Part shown: positions 47,243-57,463 of the stretch, in pieces
How the letters are laid out: every line of letters begins with the position of its first letter
How positions within the stretch are numbered: position 1 is the stretch's first letter
Assembly: GCF_030817175.1 (NCBI RefSeq)
Contig: NZ_JAUSYY010000001.1
Location: forward strand, 3,286,001 to 3,350,000
DNA from: Agromyces ramosus
Lineage (GTDB): Bacteria; Actinomycetota; Actinomycetes; Actinomycetales; Microbacteriaceae
Length of the DNA: 64,000 bases
Reading direction: 5' to 3'
Translations under genes and position numbers: made by a program
Notes under the pieces: generated by a model
Told to the model about the DNA's origin: nothing
Seen by the model: only the letters and a program-made list of their open reading frames with translations
Database searches by the model: none

Positions 47243-47725
47243 TCAACGGGTGCCCCAGTTGTAGAACTGCTTCTGCAGCTTCAGGTAGACGAACGTCTCG
47301 GTGCTCTGCACGCCCTCGAGGTTGCGGATGCGGGAGTTGAGCAGGGTGATGAGCTCCTCGTCGTTCTCGCAAACGACCTCGGCCAGCACGTCGAAGCTGC
47401 CGGCCGTGAGCACGACGTAGTCGATCTCGGGGATCTCGGCGATGCGCTCGGCGAGCACCCTGGTGTCGCCGCCGGCACGAATGCCGATCATCGCCTGGCG
47501 TGTGAATCCGAGCTGCATCGGGTCGGTCACCGCGACAATCTGCATCACGCCCGACTCCGTGAGACGCTGCACGCGCTGGCGCACGGCAGCCTCGGAGAGC
47601 CCGACGGCCTTGCCGATGTCGGCATACGAACGCCGACCGTCGGCTTGCAACTGCTCGATGATCGCCTTCGAGACGTCGTCGAGATGCACGGGCCGCGGTG
47701 GGGAGGAACGCCCGGTGTTCGTCAT
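47243..47725 (-). CDS. Lrp/AsnC-family transcriptional regulator
   Basis: This 160-residue regulator has an N-terminal winged helix (VSKAIIEQLQADGRRSYADI, then GKAVGLSEAAVRQRVQRL) and a C-terminal RAM effector-binding domain (GGDTRVLAERIAEIPEIDYV). It lies 26 nt upstream of the aminotransferase and likely controls it in response to an amine or amino acid. ATG 47725 fits the family length. The 152-nt upstream gap contains the palindrome CGAATATTCG (47771-47780), a plausible self-binding site, and CACAAT 6 nt before the ATG may make its transcript leaderless. Confidence 0.92.
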   Translation of the reverse strand: MTNTGRSSPPRPVHLDDVSKAIIEQLQADGRRSYADIGKAVGLSEAAVRQRVQRLTESGVMQIVAVTDPMQLGFTRQAMIGIRAGGDTRVLAERIAEIPEIDYVVLTAGSFDVLAEVVCENDEELITLLNSRIRNLEGVQSTETFVYLKLQKQFYNWGTR

Positions 47726-47877
47726 TGCACGATTGTGACAGTGACGGATGCCTCTGGCAAGCGATTCCGTCGAATATTCGCGCTGATTCGACTGATTCCA
47801 CATATCCCACGATTCGTCCGCCACGACCGAGCACCGAGGGGTGTGGCGCGGTCCGCGGCAGTGCCAGACTGGTCGAC

Positions 47878-49182
47878 ATGGTCGCCGGAGCCGTCTCGAG
47901 TTCCGCCCAGCGCGGTGCGCCCGCCTGGGACGTGATCGTCGGCGACCGCTTCATCGCGGCCGTCGGTGCGCCCGCTCCAGAGGCGGTGCTCGCCGCGCTC
48001 GCCGAGGCCGCGGGCGACCCCGACCCCACGGTCGAGCGGCTGGTCGGGCTTGTTCCCATCGGTCGCGCCGATCCCGTCGGGTCGTTCGCCCTCGTCTGGT
48101 GGCCGGCCGACACGTGGACGGAGGTGACCGCGGTCGTGCGCGGAGATGCCGTCGTCGACCTCGACTCGCCCGGGGGCAGTCGGCGCTTCGATGCCAGGGG
48201 CAGCCGGCCCTGGCTCCTCGCGGACTTCCACGACGTGATCGCGGTGCGGCTCACCGGCGTCGAAGCAGCGCTCCTCCCGGTCGGCGCCGCGGTGGACCCC
48301 GTGCCGCACGCCCGCGCGAGCGTGCGTGCGTCGTCGATCGAGTGGACGCTCGCACGGCCGTCGCAGCAGGGGGCGCCGGGGGCGCCTGGGGCGCCGGGGT
48401 CGACACGGCCGACGATCGCGGCACCGCCGATCGCGCATGCCGATCCTGACGTCGCCGCCGACACGGTCCTGGTGCGCCGGCGCGTGGCCGATGCCGACAC
48501 CGTGCTCGCCGCGCCGCCGAGACATGTCGAGGCCGACACGATCCTCACGCCGCGGGCATCGCGTCGCCGTCGCGGTGATCGCCCGGTGCAGACGCCGTTG
48601 ACGGTCGACCTCGACGGCGTTCCCTCGACGCGACGAGCGCTCGGCGACCCCGGTGGTGCCGGTACGCCATCGATGCACGATGGGGCGGATGCCGCGGCAT
48701 CCGCTGATCTGGCGGCACGGGACCCGCGACCGCGCGCGACCGGCAGCAGCCTCGGGCGCGCGAAGCAGACGGCGGCCGATCCGCCCGCCGCCGCGAGGGT
48801 TCCGGCTCCCGTGCCGCCCCCGGGCGCGCCGCGGTTCCGCGTCGGCGAAGGGCCGGAACGCGTGTTCACGGCGCCGGTGCTCATCGGTCGCCGTCCGATG
48901 CCGCCGAGAGTCGCCGGTCTCGCCGGACCGCCACCCGAGCTCGTCACGGTCGAGTCGCCCGGGTCGGTCGTCTCCGGAACGCACCTGGAACTTCGGCTCG
49001 AGGGAACGCGGCTGGTCGCGACCGACTTGCGCTCGACGAACGGCACGACGGTGCACACCGCAGCCGGCGCGCGGCGCATGCGGGCCGGCGAGTCGGTCGT
49101 CGTCACTCCGGGCAGCAGGCTCGACCTCGGAGACGATACGATCGTCGAGATCCTCCCCGCCCCAGGAACTTCGATCGAGTGA
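47878..49182 (+). CDS. FHA-domain protein, first gene of the kinase/Ig/MoxR/FtsK locus
   Basis: The 434-residue cytosolic protein has an N-terminal folded part (about residues 1-155) of unrecognised type, a low-complexity Ala/Pro/Arg linker with repeated ADTVL and ADTIL phrases holding threonines that look like phospho-acceptors, and a C-terminal FHA domain (about 330-434). FHA domains bind phosphothreonine. The FHA core shows LIGRRPMP, then an unusually long loop, VSGTHLEL and TDLRSTNGTTV. The IGRRPMP string recurs in the second FHA protein of the locus. The linker threonines may be targets of the kinase encoded two genes on, an inference. Confidence 0.88.
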   Translation: MVAGAVSSSAQRGAPAWDVIVGDRFIAAVGAPAPEAVLAALAEAAGDPDPTVERLVGLVPIGRADPVGSFALVWWPADTWTEVTAVVRGDAVVDLDSPGGSRRFDARGSRPWLLADFHDVIAVRLTGVEAALLPVGAAVDPVPHARASVRASSIEWTLARPSQQGAPGAPGAPGSTRPTIAAPPIAHADPDVAADTVLVRRRVADADTVLAAPPRHVEADTILTPRASRRRRGDRPVQTPLTVDLDGVPSTRRALGDPGGAGTPSMHDGADAAASADLAARDPRPRATGSSLGRAKQTAADPPAAARVPAPVPPPGAPRFRVGEGPERVFTAPVLIGRRPMPPRVAGLAGPPPELVTVESPGSVVSGTHLELRLEGTRLVATDLRSTNGTTVHTAAGARRMRAGESVVVTPGSRLDLGDDTIVEILPAPGTSIE

Positions 49183-49207
49183 CCCGAGCAGACAGCAGGC
49201 CGAACAG

Positions 49208-50035
49208 GTGACGCAGATAGGCAATGGCAATGCACTCCATCGGGTCTCCCTCCCCGACGGCACCGAGATCACCCTCTCGTGGGCTGCGCTCACCGACACC
49301 GGACTCCGGCGCGAGGTCAACGAAGACAGCTTCATCGCGCAGGCCCCGGTGTTCGCCGTCGCCGACGGCATGGGCGGTCATGCCGCTGGCGACTTCGCGA
49401 GTGCAGCCGTGGTGACCCGGCTCGCCGAGCACGGCGGCAAGACGCTCGTCGGCACCCCCGAGATCGACCAGGCGCTGCGCCTGGCAGTGCAGGACATGGG
49501 CCGCGGCGCCGGCGTCACCGACGAGGGCAGCGGCACGACCGTCACGGGGGCAGCGCTCGGCACGATCGCCGACGAGCCGGCGTGGATCGTGTTCAACATC
49601 GGCGACTCCCGCGTCTACCGTCTCGTGGGCGGCGTGCTCGAACAGCTCACCGTCGATCACTCGATCGTGCAGGAGCTCGTCGATGCCGGCCAGATCACTC
49701 GCGAAGAGGCCGACACCCACCCCCACTCGAACGTCATCACCCGCGCCGTGGGCTTCCATGAGGCACCGATCCCCGACTATCGCGCGATCGCGGTCGAGGA
49801 GGGCATGCGCCTCCTCATCTGTTCCGACGGGCTCACGAAAGAGCTCACGTCGTACGGCATCCGTCACTTCCTCGTCGCCAACGCGAAGAGTGAGAAGGCC
49901 GCGCGGCAACTCCTCGAGGCCGCCATCGGCAACGGCGGTCGCGACAACGTGACGGTCGTCGTCGTCGACGTCGTGAGGGTCGCGCGTCCCCACGGCGGGC
50001 ATCCGGGTGAGGGCGGCGAGACGGCCAGAGCCTGA
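49208..50035 (+). CDS. PP2C-family Ser/Thr protein phosphatase
   Basis: This 275-residue PPM phosphatase should reverse the kinase encoded next. All metal and phosphate motifs are present: REVNEDSF, VADGMGGHAAGDFASAA, GSGTTVTGAAL, GDSRVYRL, DHSIVQELVDAGQI, LLICSDGLTKEL and GRDNVTVVVVDV. It is soluble, without a membrane helix, unlike mycobacterial PstP. GTG 49208 was chosen from the family N terminus, 25 nt after the FHA gene. A palindrome and a -10-like box separate it from the kinase. Confidence 0.94.
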   Translation: MTQIGNGNALHRVSLPDGTEITLSWAALTDTGLRREVNEDSFIAQAPVFAVADGMGGHAAGDFASAAVVTRLAEHGGKTLVGTPEIDQALRLAVQDMGRGAGVTDEGSGTTVTGAALGTIADEPAWIVFNIGDSRVYRLVGGVLEQLTVDHSIVQELVDAGQITREEADTHPHSNVITRAVGFHEAPIPDYRAIAVEEGMRLLICSDGLTKELTSYGIRHFLVANAKSEKAARQLLEAAIGNGGRDNVTVVVVDVVRVARPHGGHPGEGGETARA

Positions 50036-50041
50036 CCGGCA

Positions 50042-50061
50042 CGACCGGCGTACGCCGGTCG
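50042..50061. promoter_or_regulatory. 20-bp perfect palindrome after the phosphatase gene
   Basis: CGACCGGCGTACGCCGGTCG is its own reverse complement. It lies 6 nt after the phosphatase stop and upstream of a TACAAT box, so it may be a short terminator or an operator for the kinase promoter. Confidence 0.45.
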
Positions 50062-50098
50062 CCTGTGCACAGGCAGAGCAGCAGGATCCGCCGCCGCC

Positions 50099-50104
50099 TA
50101 CAAT
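50099..50104 (+). promoter_or_regulatory. Candidate -10 box for the kinase operon
   Basis: TACAAT stands 60 nt before the kinase GTG in the 129-nt gap. No matching -35 is visible. It would start a transcript running through the kinase, surface-protein, MoxR, DUF58, transglutaminase-like and zinc-ribbon FHA genes. Confidence 0.4.
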
Positions 50105-50164
50105 GGGTGGCACCGGACGCCGCCGGCACCGGGCAGCGTGTAGGACTCGAGCGCTGGGAGGATC

Positions 50165-51574
50165 GTGGCCCGACGACTGCCATCCAACCCGCCCAACCTG
50201 CCGGGCTTCGCGTTCATCCGCGTGCTCGGGTCGGGTGGATTCGCCGACGTGTTCCTCTACGAGCAGAACATGCCACGTCGGCTCGTGGCCGTGAAGGTGC
50301 TGCTCGCCGAGGTCGTCAACGACGACCTGCGGCAGATGTTCCAGGCCGAGGCCAACCTGATGGCGCAGCTGTCGTCGCACCCCTCGATCCTCACGGTGTA
50401 CCAGGCGAGCGTCGCCGCCGACGGCAGGCCGTACCTTGTCATGGAGTACTGCTCCGCCACGCTCGGGCAGCGCTACCGGGCGGTGCAGCTGCCGATCGCC
50501 GAAGTGCTCTCCACCGGTGTGCGCATCGCGAGCGCGGTCGAGACCGCCCATCGGCAGGGCGTGCTGCACCGCGACATCAAGCCGTCGAACATTCTCACGA
50601 CCGCATACGGTCATCCGGTGCTCTCCGACTTCGGCATCGCCGCCACCCTCGGCGAAGCCGAGGCGAACGACAACGTGGGCCTGTCGATCCCGTGGTCGGC
50701 GCCCGAGGTGCTGCACGACGACGTGTCCGGCAGCGTGGCGAGCGAGGTCTGGTCGCTCGGTGCGACGGTGTACTCGCTGCTCGCGGGGCGGAGCCCGTTC
50801 GAGGTTCCGGGTGGCGACAACGCCTCGGCGCAGCTGATGGCCCGCATCGACAAGGCACGGCTCGTCCCGACCGGTCGGGTCGACGCACCGATGAGCCTCG
50901 AGCGAGTGCTCGCGCGCGCGATGTCGCGCCGCCCGAGCGATCGCCAAGCGAGCGTGCTCGAGTTCATCCGCGACCTGCAGTCCGTCGAAGAGGAGCTCGG
51001 ACTGCCGCAGACCCCCATCGAGGTCGCGATGGACGACTGGGCGCTCGCCACGGCCGTCGACGCCGACGACCGCACGCGCATCAGCGGCATCCACGCATCC
51101 GATGACGTCGGCAGTCGTCGCCGTCGCCGCGCCGCTTCGCGGAACGTCGCAACGGCGGCGAGCGCCGATTCCCGCCTGCACGAGTCCGGCACTGGGCGAG
51201 GGCGCCCCTCACCGCCATCGGCGCGGCGCCTCGCATGGGGCATCTCGATCGTCGCGACACTCCTCGTGGCACTCGTCGCGGCAGGCGCCTACGTCGTGAT
51301 CCAGAGCAACCGATCGATCCCGGTCGTCACCGATGTGCAGGGCACGTTCGACGGCACTGCCGTGACGTTCACCTGGAACGATCCGGGCCTCGCCGATGGC
51401 GATGCGTACATCGTCACCGTCGGCGGAACGGCATGGCCGATGCAGCGAGAACCGGTGTTCGCGGTGAACGCCGACGACGGCGACCGAGTGTGCGCGAGCA
51501 TCACGGTGACCCGCGACGGCAAGTCCGGCAAGCCCAGCGCCCAGCGCTGCGTCGACGTCGATGAGGCCGGATGA
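50165..51574 (+). CDS. Membrane Ser/Thr protein kinase with extracellular FN3-like domain
   Basis: The 469-residue kinase has an N-terminal catalytic domain (residues 15-285): glycine loop VLGSGGFADVFLYE, the ATP lysine in VAVKVLL, catalytic HRDIKPSNIL and SDFGIA. The activation-loop end reads SIPWSAPEV instead of the common GTPxYMAPE. A basic linker (about 310-350) precedes a transmembrane helix (about 357-378) and an extracellular FN3-like domain (about 385-465) with a Cys pair (VCASITV, RCVDVD), not PASTA repeats. Its stop overlaps the start of the giant Ig/FN3 protein (ATGA), which suggests joint assembly. Confidence 0.93.
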   Translation: MARRLPSNPPNLPGFAFIRVLGSGGFADVFLYEQNMPRRLVAVKVLLAEVVNDDLRQMFQAEANLMAQLSSHPSILTVYQASVAADGRPYLVMEYCSATLGQRYRAVQLPIAEVLSTGVRIASAVETAHRQGVLHRDIKPSNILTTAYGHPVLSDFGIAATLGEAEANDNVGLSIPWSAPEVLHDDVSGSVASEVWSLGATVYSLLAGRSPFEVPGGDNASAQLMARIDKARLVPTGRVDAPMSLERVLARAMSRRPSDRQASVLEFIRDLQSVEEELGLPQTPIEVAMDDWALATAVDADDRTRISGIHASDDVGSRRRRRAASRNVATAASADSRLHESGTGRGRPSPPSARRLAWGISIVATLLVALVAAGAYVVIQSNRSIPVVTDVQGTFDGTAVTFTWNDPGLADGDAYIVTVGGTAWPMQREPVFAVNADDGDRVCASITVTRDGKSGKPSAQRCVDVDEAG

Positions 51575-54500
51575 TGGAAACACCTCGCTTGTCCGCGCAT
51601 CGCTCAGCGTTCCTCACGGCCGGCGCCGTGACCGTGGTCGTCGCAGTCGTCGCCGGCGTCGCCATCGCATCCGGCGGGTACGCCGCACAGCGGGTCGATC
51701 TCGGCGATGCCGCCGTGTGGGTGGCGAACGACCGGGCTCAGGCGGTTGGGCGGGCGAACACCGCAGTGCTCGAGCTGAACTCCGTGGTCGTGACCGGCGG
51801 ACGCGGCGCGGAAATCGTGCAAGACGGATCGACGGTGCTCGTGCTCGACCCCGATCGCGCGAGCGTCGGACTGCTCGACGCCACCACTTCGGCCCTCACC
51901 GAGACGGTGGCCGTGCCCCCAGACGACCCGTCGCTCGCGCTCGCCGGCACGCGGATCGTCGTCGCCGCCGGCGGCGACGTGTGGACGGTCCCGGTCGACG
52001 AGTTCGCCGAGTTCGATTCGGAGTCCGAGCCCATGCTGACCTTCGGCGCCGGGGCGGTCACCTCAGTCGATGCGGCCGGCAGGTTGTTCGCCTACACCCC
52101 GTCCACAGGCGACGTCGCGCTCGTCGACGCGGCCGACGCCGAGACGGTCGCGTCGCGCTGGCAGCTCGACCCACTTGCCGGAGACCCGGAGGTGCAGGTC
52201 ACCTCGGTGGCGGGGCACTGGGCGGTGCTCGACGTCGACGCACGCGTGCTCCACCTCGAGAGCGGCCGCGTCGACCTGTCGAGCGTGCTCGAGCCCGGGC
52301 AGGCGCCCGTGCTGCAGGCCCCCTCGCTGACGGGCCACGAGGTGGCGATCGGCCACCGCACGGGGCTCATCGCGGTCGGGCTCGACGGCACGCCGCGCAC
52401 ACTCGTCGACCGTCGCTCCGGAGAGCCGGCTGCTCCGGTGGTGCACGATGGATGCCTCCACGCCGCGTGGGCGCTCGGGTCTGCCTGGCGATCGTGCGCG
52501 GCACCCGACCATCGACTCGTCGAGCGCGATGAGGCCACGGGATCCGGCGACCTGTCGTTCCTCGCCAACGGTGACGCGCTCGTGCTGAACGACCGGCGTT
52601 CGGGGAAGACCTGGGCGGCATCCGCCGACTACGGACTCATCGACAACTGGGATGAGCTCCTCGCGATCGAGCGCGACGAGGAGACCGTCGAGCAGAACGA
52701 CCCGAACACGCCGCCGACGATCGAGAAGAGTCAGGTGCCGCCGGTCGTGGTCGACGATTCGTTCGGTGCCAGGCCGGGGCGCTCGACGTTGCTGCCGGTC
52801 CTCCTGAACGACTACGACGCCAACGGCGACGTGCTCGTCGTCGACTCGATCGACGGTGAGCTGCCGGCCGGCGTGACCCTCGACCGTGTCTCCGACAACC
52901 AGCAGCTGCAGCTCACGCTCGACGACGCGGCATCCGGCAGCATCTCCTTCGCGTACGTGGCGGGCGACGGTCGCGGGGGAGCCGCGCGTGCCATGGTGCA
53001 CGTGGAGGTACGGGAGCCCGACGAGAATGCCCCGCCGGCGCAGCAACGCTCGACCCACGCGACCGTCGCATCAGGTGGACGAGTGAGCACGCCGGTGCTC
53101 GGTGACTGGGTCGACCCCGACGGCGACCCGTTCTTTCTGCAACAGGCCCTCGTGGAGGAGCCCGACTCGCTGTCATCGACAGCCGACGGAATCGTCGTCT
53201 TCGACGAGGGGAACGGCCGCGGATCCGAGCGCCGCGTCTCGCTCACGGTCTCCGACGGCCGCGACGCAGCGGTCGGCTCCCTTGACGTCGAGGTGGCGGC
53301 GGCGGGCGATGTGCCGCTCATCGCCGATCCCTTCGTGGCGCTCGCGACAGCGGGCCAGGAGATCCGCATCGACCCGCTCCGTCACGTGCGCGGCGGCTCG
53401 GGGCAGGTGCGGCTCACCGCCGTGCCGGCGAAGCCCGATGCGGCGCTCATGCCCGACTTCGACGGCGGATCCTTCCGGTTCACGAGCGCAGCGTTGCGCA
53501 CGCACTTGCTCGAGTACACGGTGACCGACGGCACGACGACCGCGACCGGCGTGGTGCGCGTCGACGTGTCGGCGCCGCCCGATCGTGACATCACGCCGAT
53601 CACCGTGCCGCACACCGCGTTCCTCCGGGCGCAGCAGCCGGTCGACGTCGACGTGCTCGCGACCGACATCGACCCCACAGGCGGGGTGCTCGTCGTCACC
53701 GGGATCGTCGGCGCCGACGCCGCGGAGGGCGCCCGCATCGAGGTCATCGATCACCGGGTGCTCCGTGTCACCCTGACCCGGCCGCTTGAAACCGGCTCGA
53801 CGACGTTCGGGTATCGCGTGAGCAACGGGCTCGCCGAGGCCGAAGGCGAGGTGACCCTCGTCGAGGTGCCGCAACCCGAGATCGCCCAGCCGCCCGTCGC
53901 CTCGGCAGACACGATCTCGGCACGAACCGGCGATGTCATCGACATCGCGGTGCTCGCGAACGACGAGCATCCCGACGCGCTTCCGCTCGTCCTCGCCCCC
54001 GAGCTCATCCAGCTTCCGGAAGACGGCCTCCTGTTCGCGGCCGGCGACCGCCTTCGCTACTTCGCCCCCGACACCGCCGGCGAATTCGACGCGATCTACC
54101 GGGTCGACGGTCCCGATGGCCAATACGCCACGGCGAACGTCCACATCTCGGTACGCGAGGCGGACCCCGAGACGAACACGCCACCGGTGCCCTCCACCAT
54201 CACGGCCAGAGTCATCGCCGGAGAGACGGTGCGGATCCCGATCCCGCTCGGCGGCGTCGATCCCGACGGCGACTCGGTGCAGCTCATCGGCCAGGAGTCC
54301 AACCCCGAGCGCGGCAACGTGACCGCGCGGGGTGCCGATTGGCTCGAGTACCAGGCGGGGGAGTACTCGGGCGGCACCGACAGCTTCCAGTACGCCGTCG
54401 TCGACGCGCTGGGTGCCCGAGCGATCGGATCGGTGCGCGTCGGCATCGCCCCACGCGCCGACGGAGCCCGCGCGCCCATCGCGGTGGAGGACACCGTCAC

Positions 54501-57451
54501 CGTGCGGCCGGGGCGCACCATCTCGGTCCGCGTGCTCGAGAACGACTCCGACCCCGACGGCGGGCCGCTGCGGCTCGTCGGTGTCGAGGCCACGGTCGAC
54601 GGGGCGACTGCCGTCATCATCGACGACACGCACCTCGAGGTGACCATTCCCGATGTGGAGGGCCGCTACGGCTTCGTCTACTCCATCGAGAACGACCGTC
54701 TGGGCACTGCCGACACCTTCCTCACCGTGGAGGCGAGCGACGACGCGCCCCTCGCGCGCCCAGAGGCGTCCGATACGGTACTCGGACTCAGCGACATCCT
54801 CGACGTCGAGCGCATCGATGTGCCGGTGCTGCGCAACGTGTTCCTGGCCGACGGCGACGTGAGCGACCTCGCGGTCGAACTCGTCCCCGGCTTCGAGGCC
54901 GGCGCGGAGGTGCGCCGCAACGGCACGATCCGCGTGGAGGTCGAAGATCGCCGGCGAATCATCCCATTCCTGGTGCGGCATCCCGAAGACGCGTCGATCA
55001 CGGCGCAGGCGTTCATCTGGGTTCCCGGCCGTGATGACGCGCTCCCGCAGTTGCGCAGCGATGCGCCTCGCGTTCGCGTCATGAGCGGCAAGGAGGTGCG
55101 GCTCGACCTCGAAGACTACGTCATCGCCGCGTCCGGCAAGCCGGTGCGCTTGACCGACACCGCGAGCGTGGGCGCGTCCCACGACGACGGCACCGGGCTC
55201 GCCGTCGACGAGGACACGCTGCGGTACCGAAGCGAACCCGGCTACTTCGGACCGGCATCCCTGTCGTTCACCGTGACCGATGGCGAGTCCGCGGTCGACC
55301 CCGAGGGCCGAACGGGAACGATCGTGATCCCGATCACCGTGCTCCCGACCGAGAACCAGCCGCCGGTGTTCACCGGTGGCGTCATCGACTTCGAGCCGGG
55401 GCAGTCGAAGACGATCGACCTCGTCAAGCTGACGACCTACCCATACCCCGACTCGACGGACGATCTGGTATTCGAGATACTCGCGCCCGCCGCCGTGGGC
55501 TTCAGCGTTTCGCTCGACGGCAACGAGCTGACGGTCGAGGCCGAGGAGTCGGCCGTCAAGGGGACACCGGCCGCGATCGCGATCGGCGTCGCCGACGACG
55601 CCGGCGAGGGCCGTGCCGGCCGCATCGACGTGCGCGTCGTGCCGTCGACCCGTCCGCTCGCCCAGCCCGCCGCCGACAGCGCCATCGCCCCGCGTGGGCG
55701 CACAACCTCGATCGACGTGCTCGCGAACGACCGGGCCACCAACCCGTTCCCCGGCACGCCGCTCCGGGTCGTCGGCGTCCGCGGCATCGACGCCGACAGC
55801 CTGCCCGACGGAGTCTCGATCGAGCCCAGTGCCGATCGATCGACGCTCGCGGTCACCGTCGGCGATCGAGCAGCGCCCATGAACACGACGGTGCAGTACC
55901 AGGTCGCCGATGCGACCGACGACCCGAGCCGGTACGCGTGGGGCACCGTCACGATCTCCGTGCAGGATCGTCCCGACCCCGTCACCGGCGCGAGCGTCAC
56001 CGGCTTCGGCGACGGTACCCTCGACGTCGCGTTCGGTGCGGGCGGCTTCAACAACTCGCCGATCGTCGGCTACGAGATCTCCCTCCTCGAACCATCGAGC
56101 CGCGAGGTGCTCTCCACCGCCGACTGCGTCGCCACCACCTGCACGGTGCCCACGCCCGGCAACGGCCAGTCCAATGCCGTGATGCTCCGCGTGCAGGCGA
56201 GGAACGGCGTCGGACTCTCCGACCCGGTCGAAGCGCCCGGACCGGTCTGGTCGGACGTCATCCCGGGCGCCCCGAGCGGCCTTCGAGCCGTTCCGCTCGA
56301 CGGCAGGCTGCGCATCCAATGGGCACCCGTGTCGACCGGCTCCGGCAGCGCGGTGAGTTCCTACGTGGTCACCGTCGCGGGCGTCTCCCGAGAGGTTCCC
56401 GCATCGGGTGCGTGCACGGCGACGGTCTGCAGCGCCGACTCCCAGCCCCTCGACAACGGCAGCCAGGTTCCGTTCTCGGTGAGTGCCCGCAATCAGGCCT
56501 ACCCCCGCGCTCGCGACGTGGACTGAAGCCGGTGGCACGGGTACGCCATTCGGATCGCCGATCGCCGGCGGCATCACCGTGAACGGCGATGCGCTCGCGG
56601 GCACGGTCACCGTGTCGTGGTCGCCCTTCTCGGGCAACGGCGATGCGATCGGCGGCTACTTCGTCCAGCGGCTCATCGAGGGGGAGTCGGGTGTTCCCTC
56701 CGGCGCGCAGGCGTGCTCCGTGACGAGTCCCGCACCAGGCAGCGTCGTCGCACCGTCGAGCGGCGGCACCGTCGCGGAGGTCGTGCAGGTGGGCCCGGAT
56801 GCCTCGAGCGTGCAGTTCGCCGGCACCGCCACGGAGTCCGCCCGGTACTCCTTCCTCGTGTGGGGCTTCAACCGTGCCGGCTGTGTCAACACCGAGGTGG
56901 TCGGCACCGTCGTGCGGCCGGCACCGGGCAGTGTGGGCGTGCAGAGCAAGATGGACTGGATGGACGCCGAGACCTGGGATCGCTACATCGACGGCATCGA
57001 CGGCAGCGCGTGGCGCTACCAGATCGTCGCGGTCGATGCCGGTGGAGCCCAGATCCCCGGAACGGTGAAGGACTTCCGCGGGTCGGGCTGGCTCCGCAGC
57101 CTGCTCAGCCGGCCGTTCGGCGAGACCGCCCGATTCCAGGTGCGCGGATGCTCCATCTGGGGCTCGTGCGGGCCGTGGTCGCAGACGCTGCCCTCCGAGA
57201 CGAGCCCGTCGCTCACCTTCGCCCTGCCGAGTCGCACGTGGACCGCCGCGCCGGTCGCGACGTGGGCATGGACCGCCCCGCCCGCGAACTCGGGGCTGCC
57301 AGTGACATTCCGATGCGGCATCGACGGTGAACGCGAGGGCCGCATCGCGCAGACGGCGAACAGTTGCACCATCCCCGAGGCGAACAAGGATGATCGGGTC
57401 TGGTTGGATGTTGAAGTCGCGGGCGTCATCGTCCGCTACTGGAACCGCTGA
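51571..57451 (+). CDS. Giant surface protein: propeller-like, Ig-like and FN3 domains, with apparent +1 frameshift
   Basis: Corrected, the product is about 1,959 residues. Residues 14-36 form a membrane anchor, 40-370 a beta-propeller-like domain, then come about 11 Ig-like repeats with phrases such as PVLLNDYDANGDVLVV, IAVLANDEHPD, VLENDSDPDGGPLRLVGV and IDVLANDRATN, and about five FN3-like domains at the C terminus, several with Cys pairs (CVATTC, CTATVC). After ARNQAY the frame breaks at CCCCC (56502-56506). With four Cs it continues PALATWTEAGG and runs to the stop at 57451. Uncorrected it ends at 56526. ATGA links it to the kinase. The role is presumably a cell-surface sensor or adhesin working with the locus. 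Confidence 0.85.
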
Positions 57452-57463
57452 GAAGGAGCCCAC

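Noticed and set aside
45801..49235. A 1,144-residue open frame on the minus strand through the aminotransferase, the Lrp gene and antisense to the FHA gene
   Set aside because: Only the last 471 residues match a family. The rest is Arg/Pro/Ser-rich shadow translation of high-GC genes and would overlap the Lrp gene on the same strand.
53173..56637. A 1,154-residue minus-strand open frame antisense to the Ig/FN3 gene
   Set aside because: The composition (Arg, Gly, His, Asp repeats) is typical of antisense frames in GC-rich genes, with no domain motif or ribosome site.
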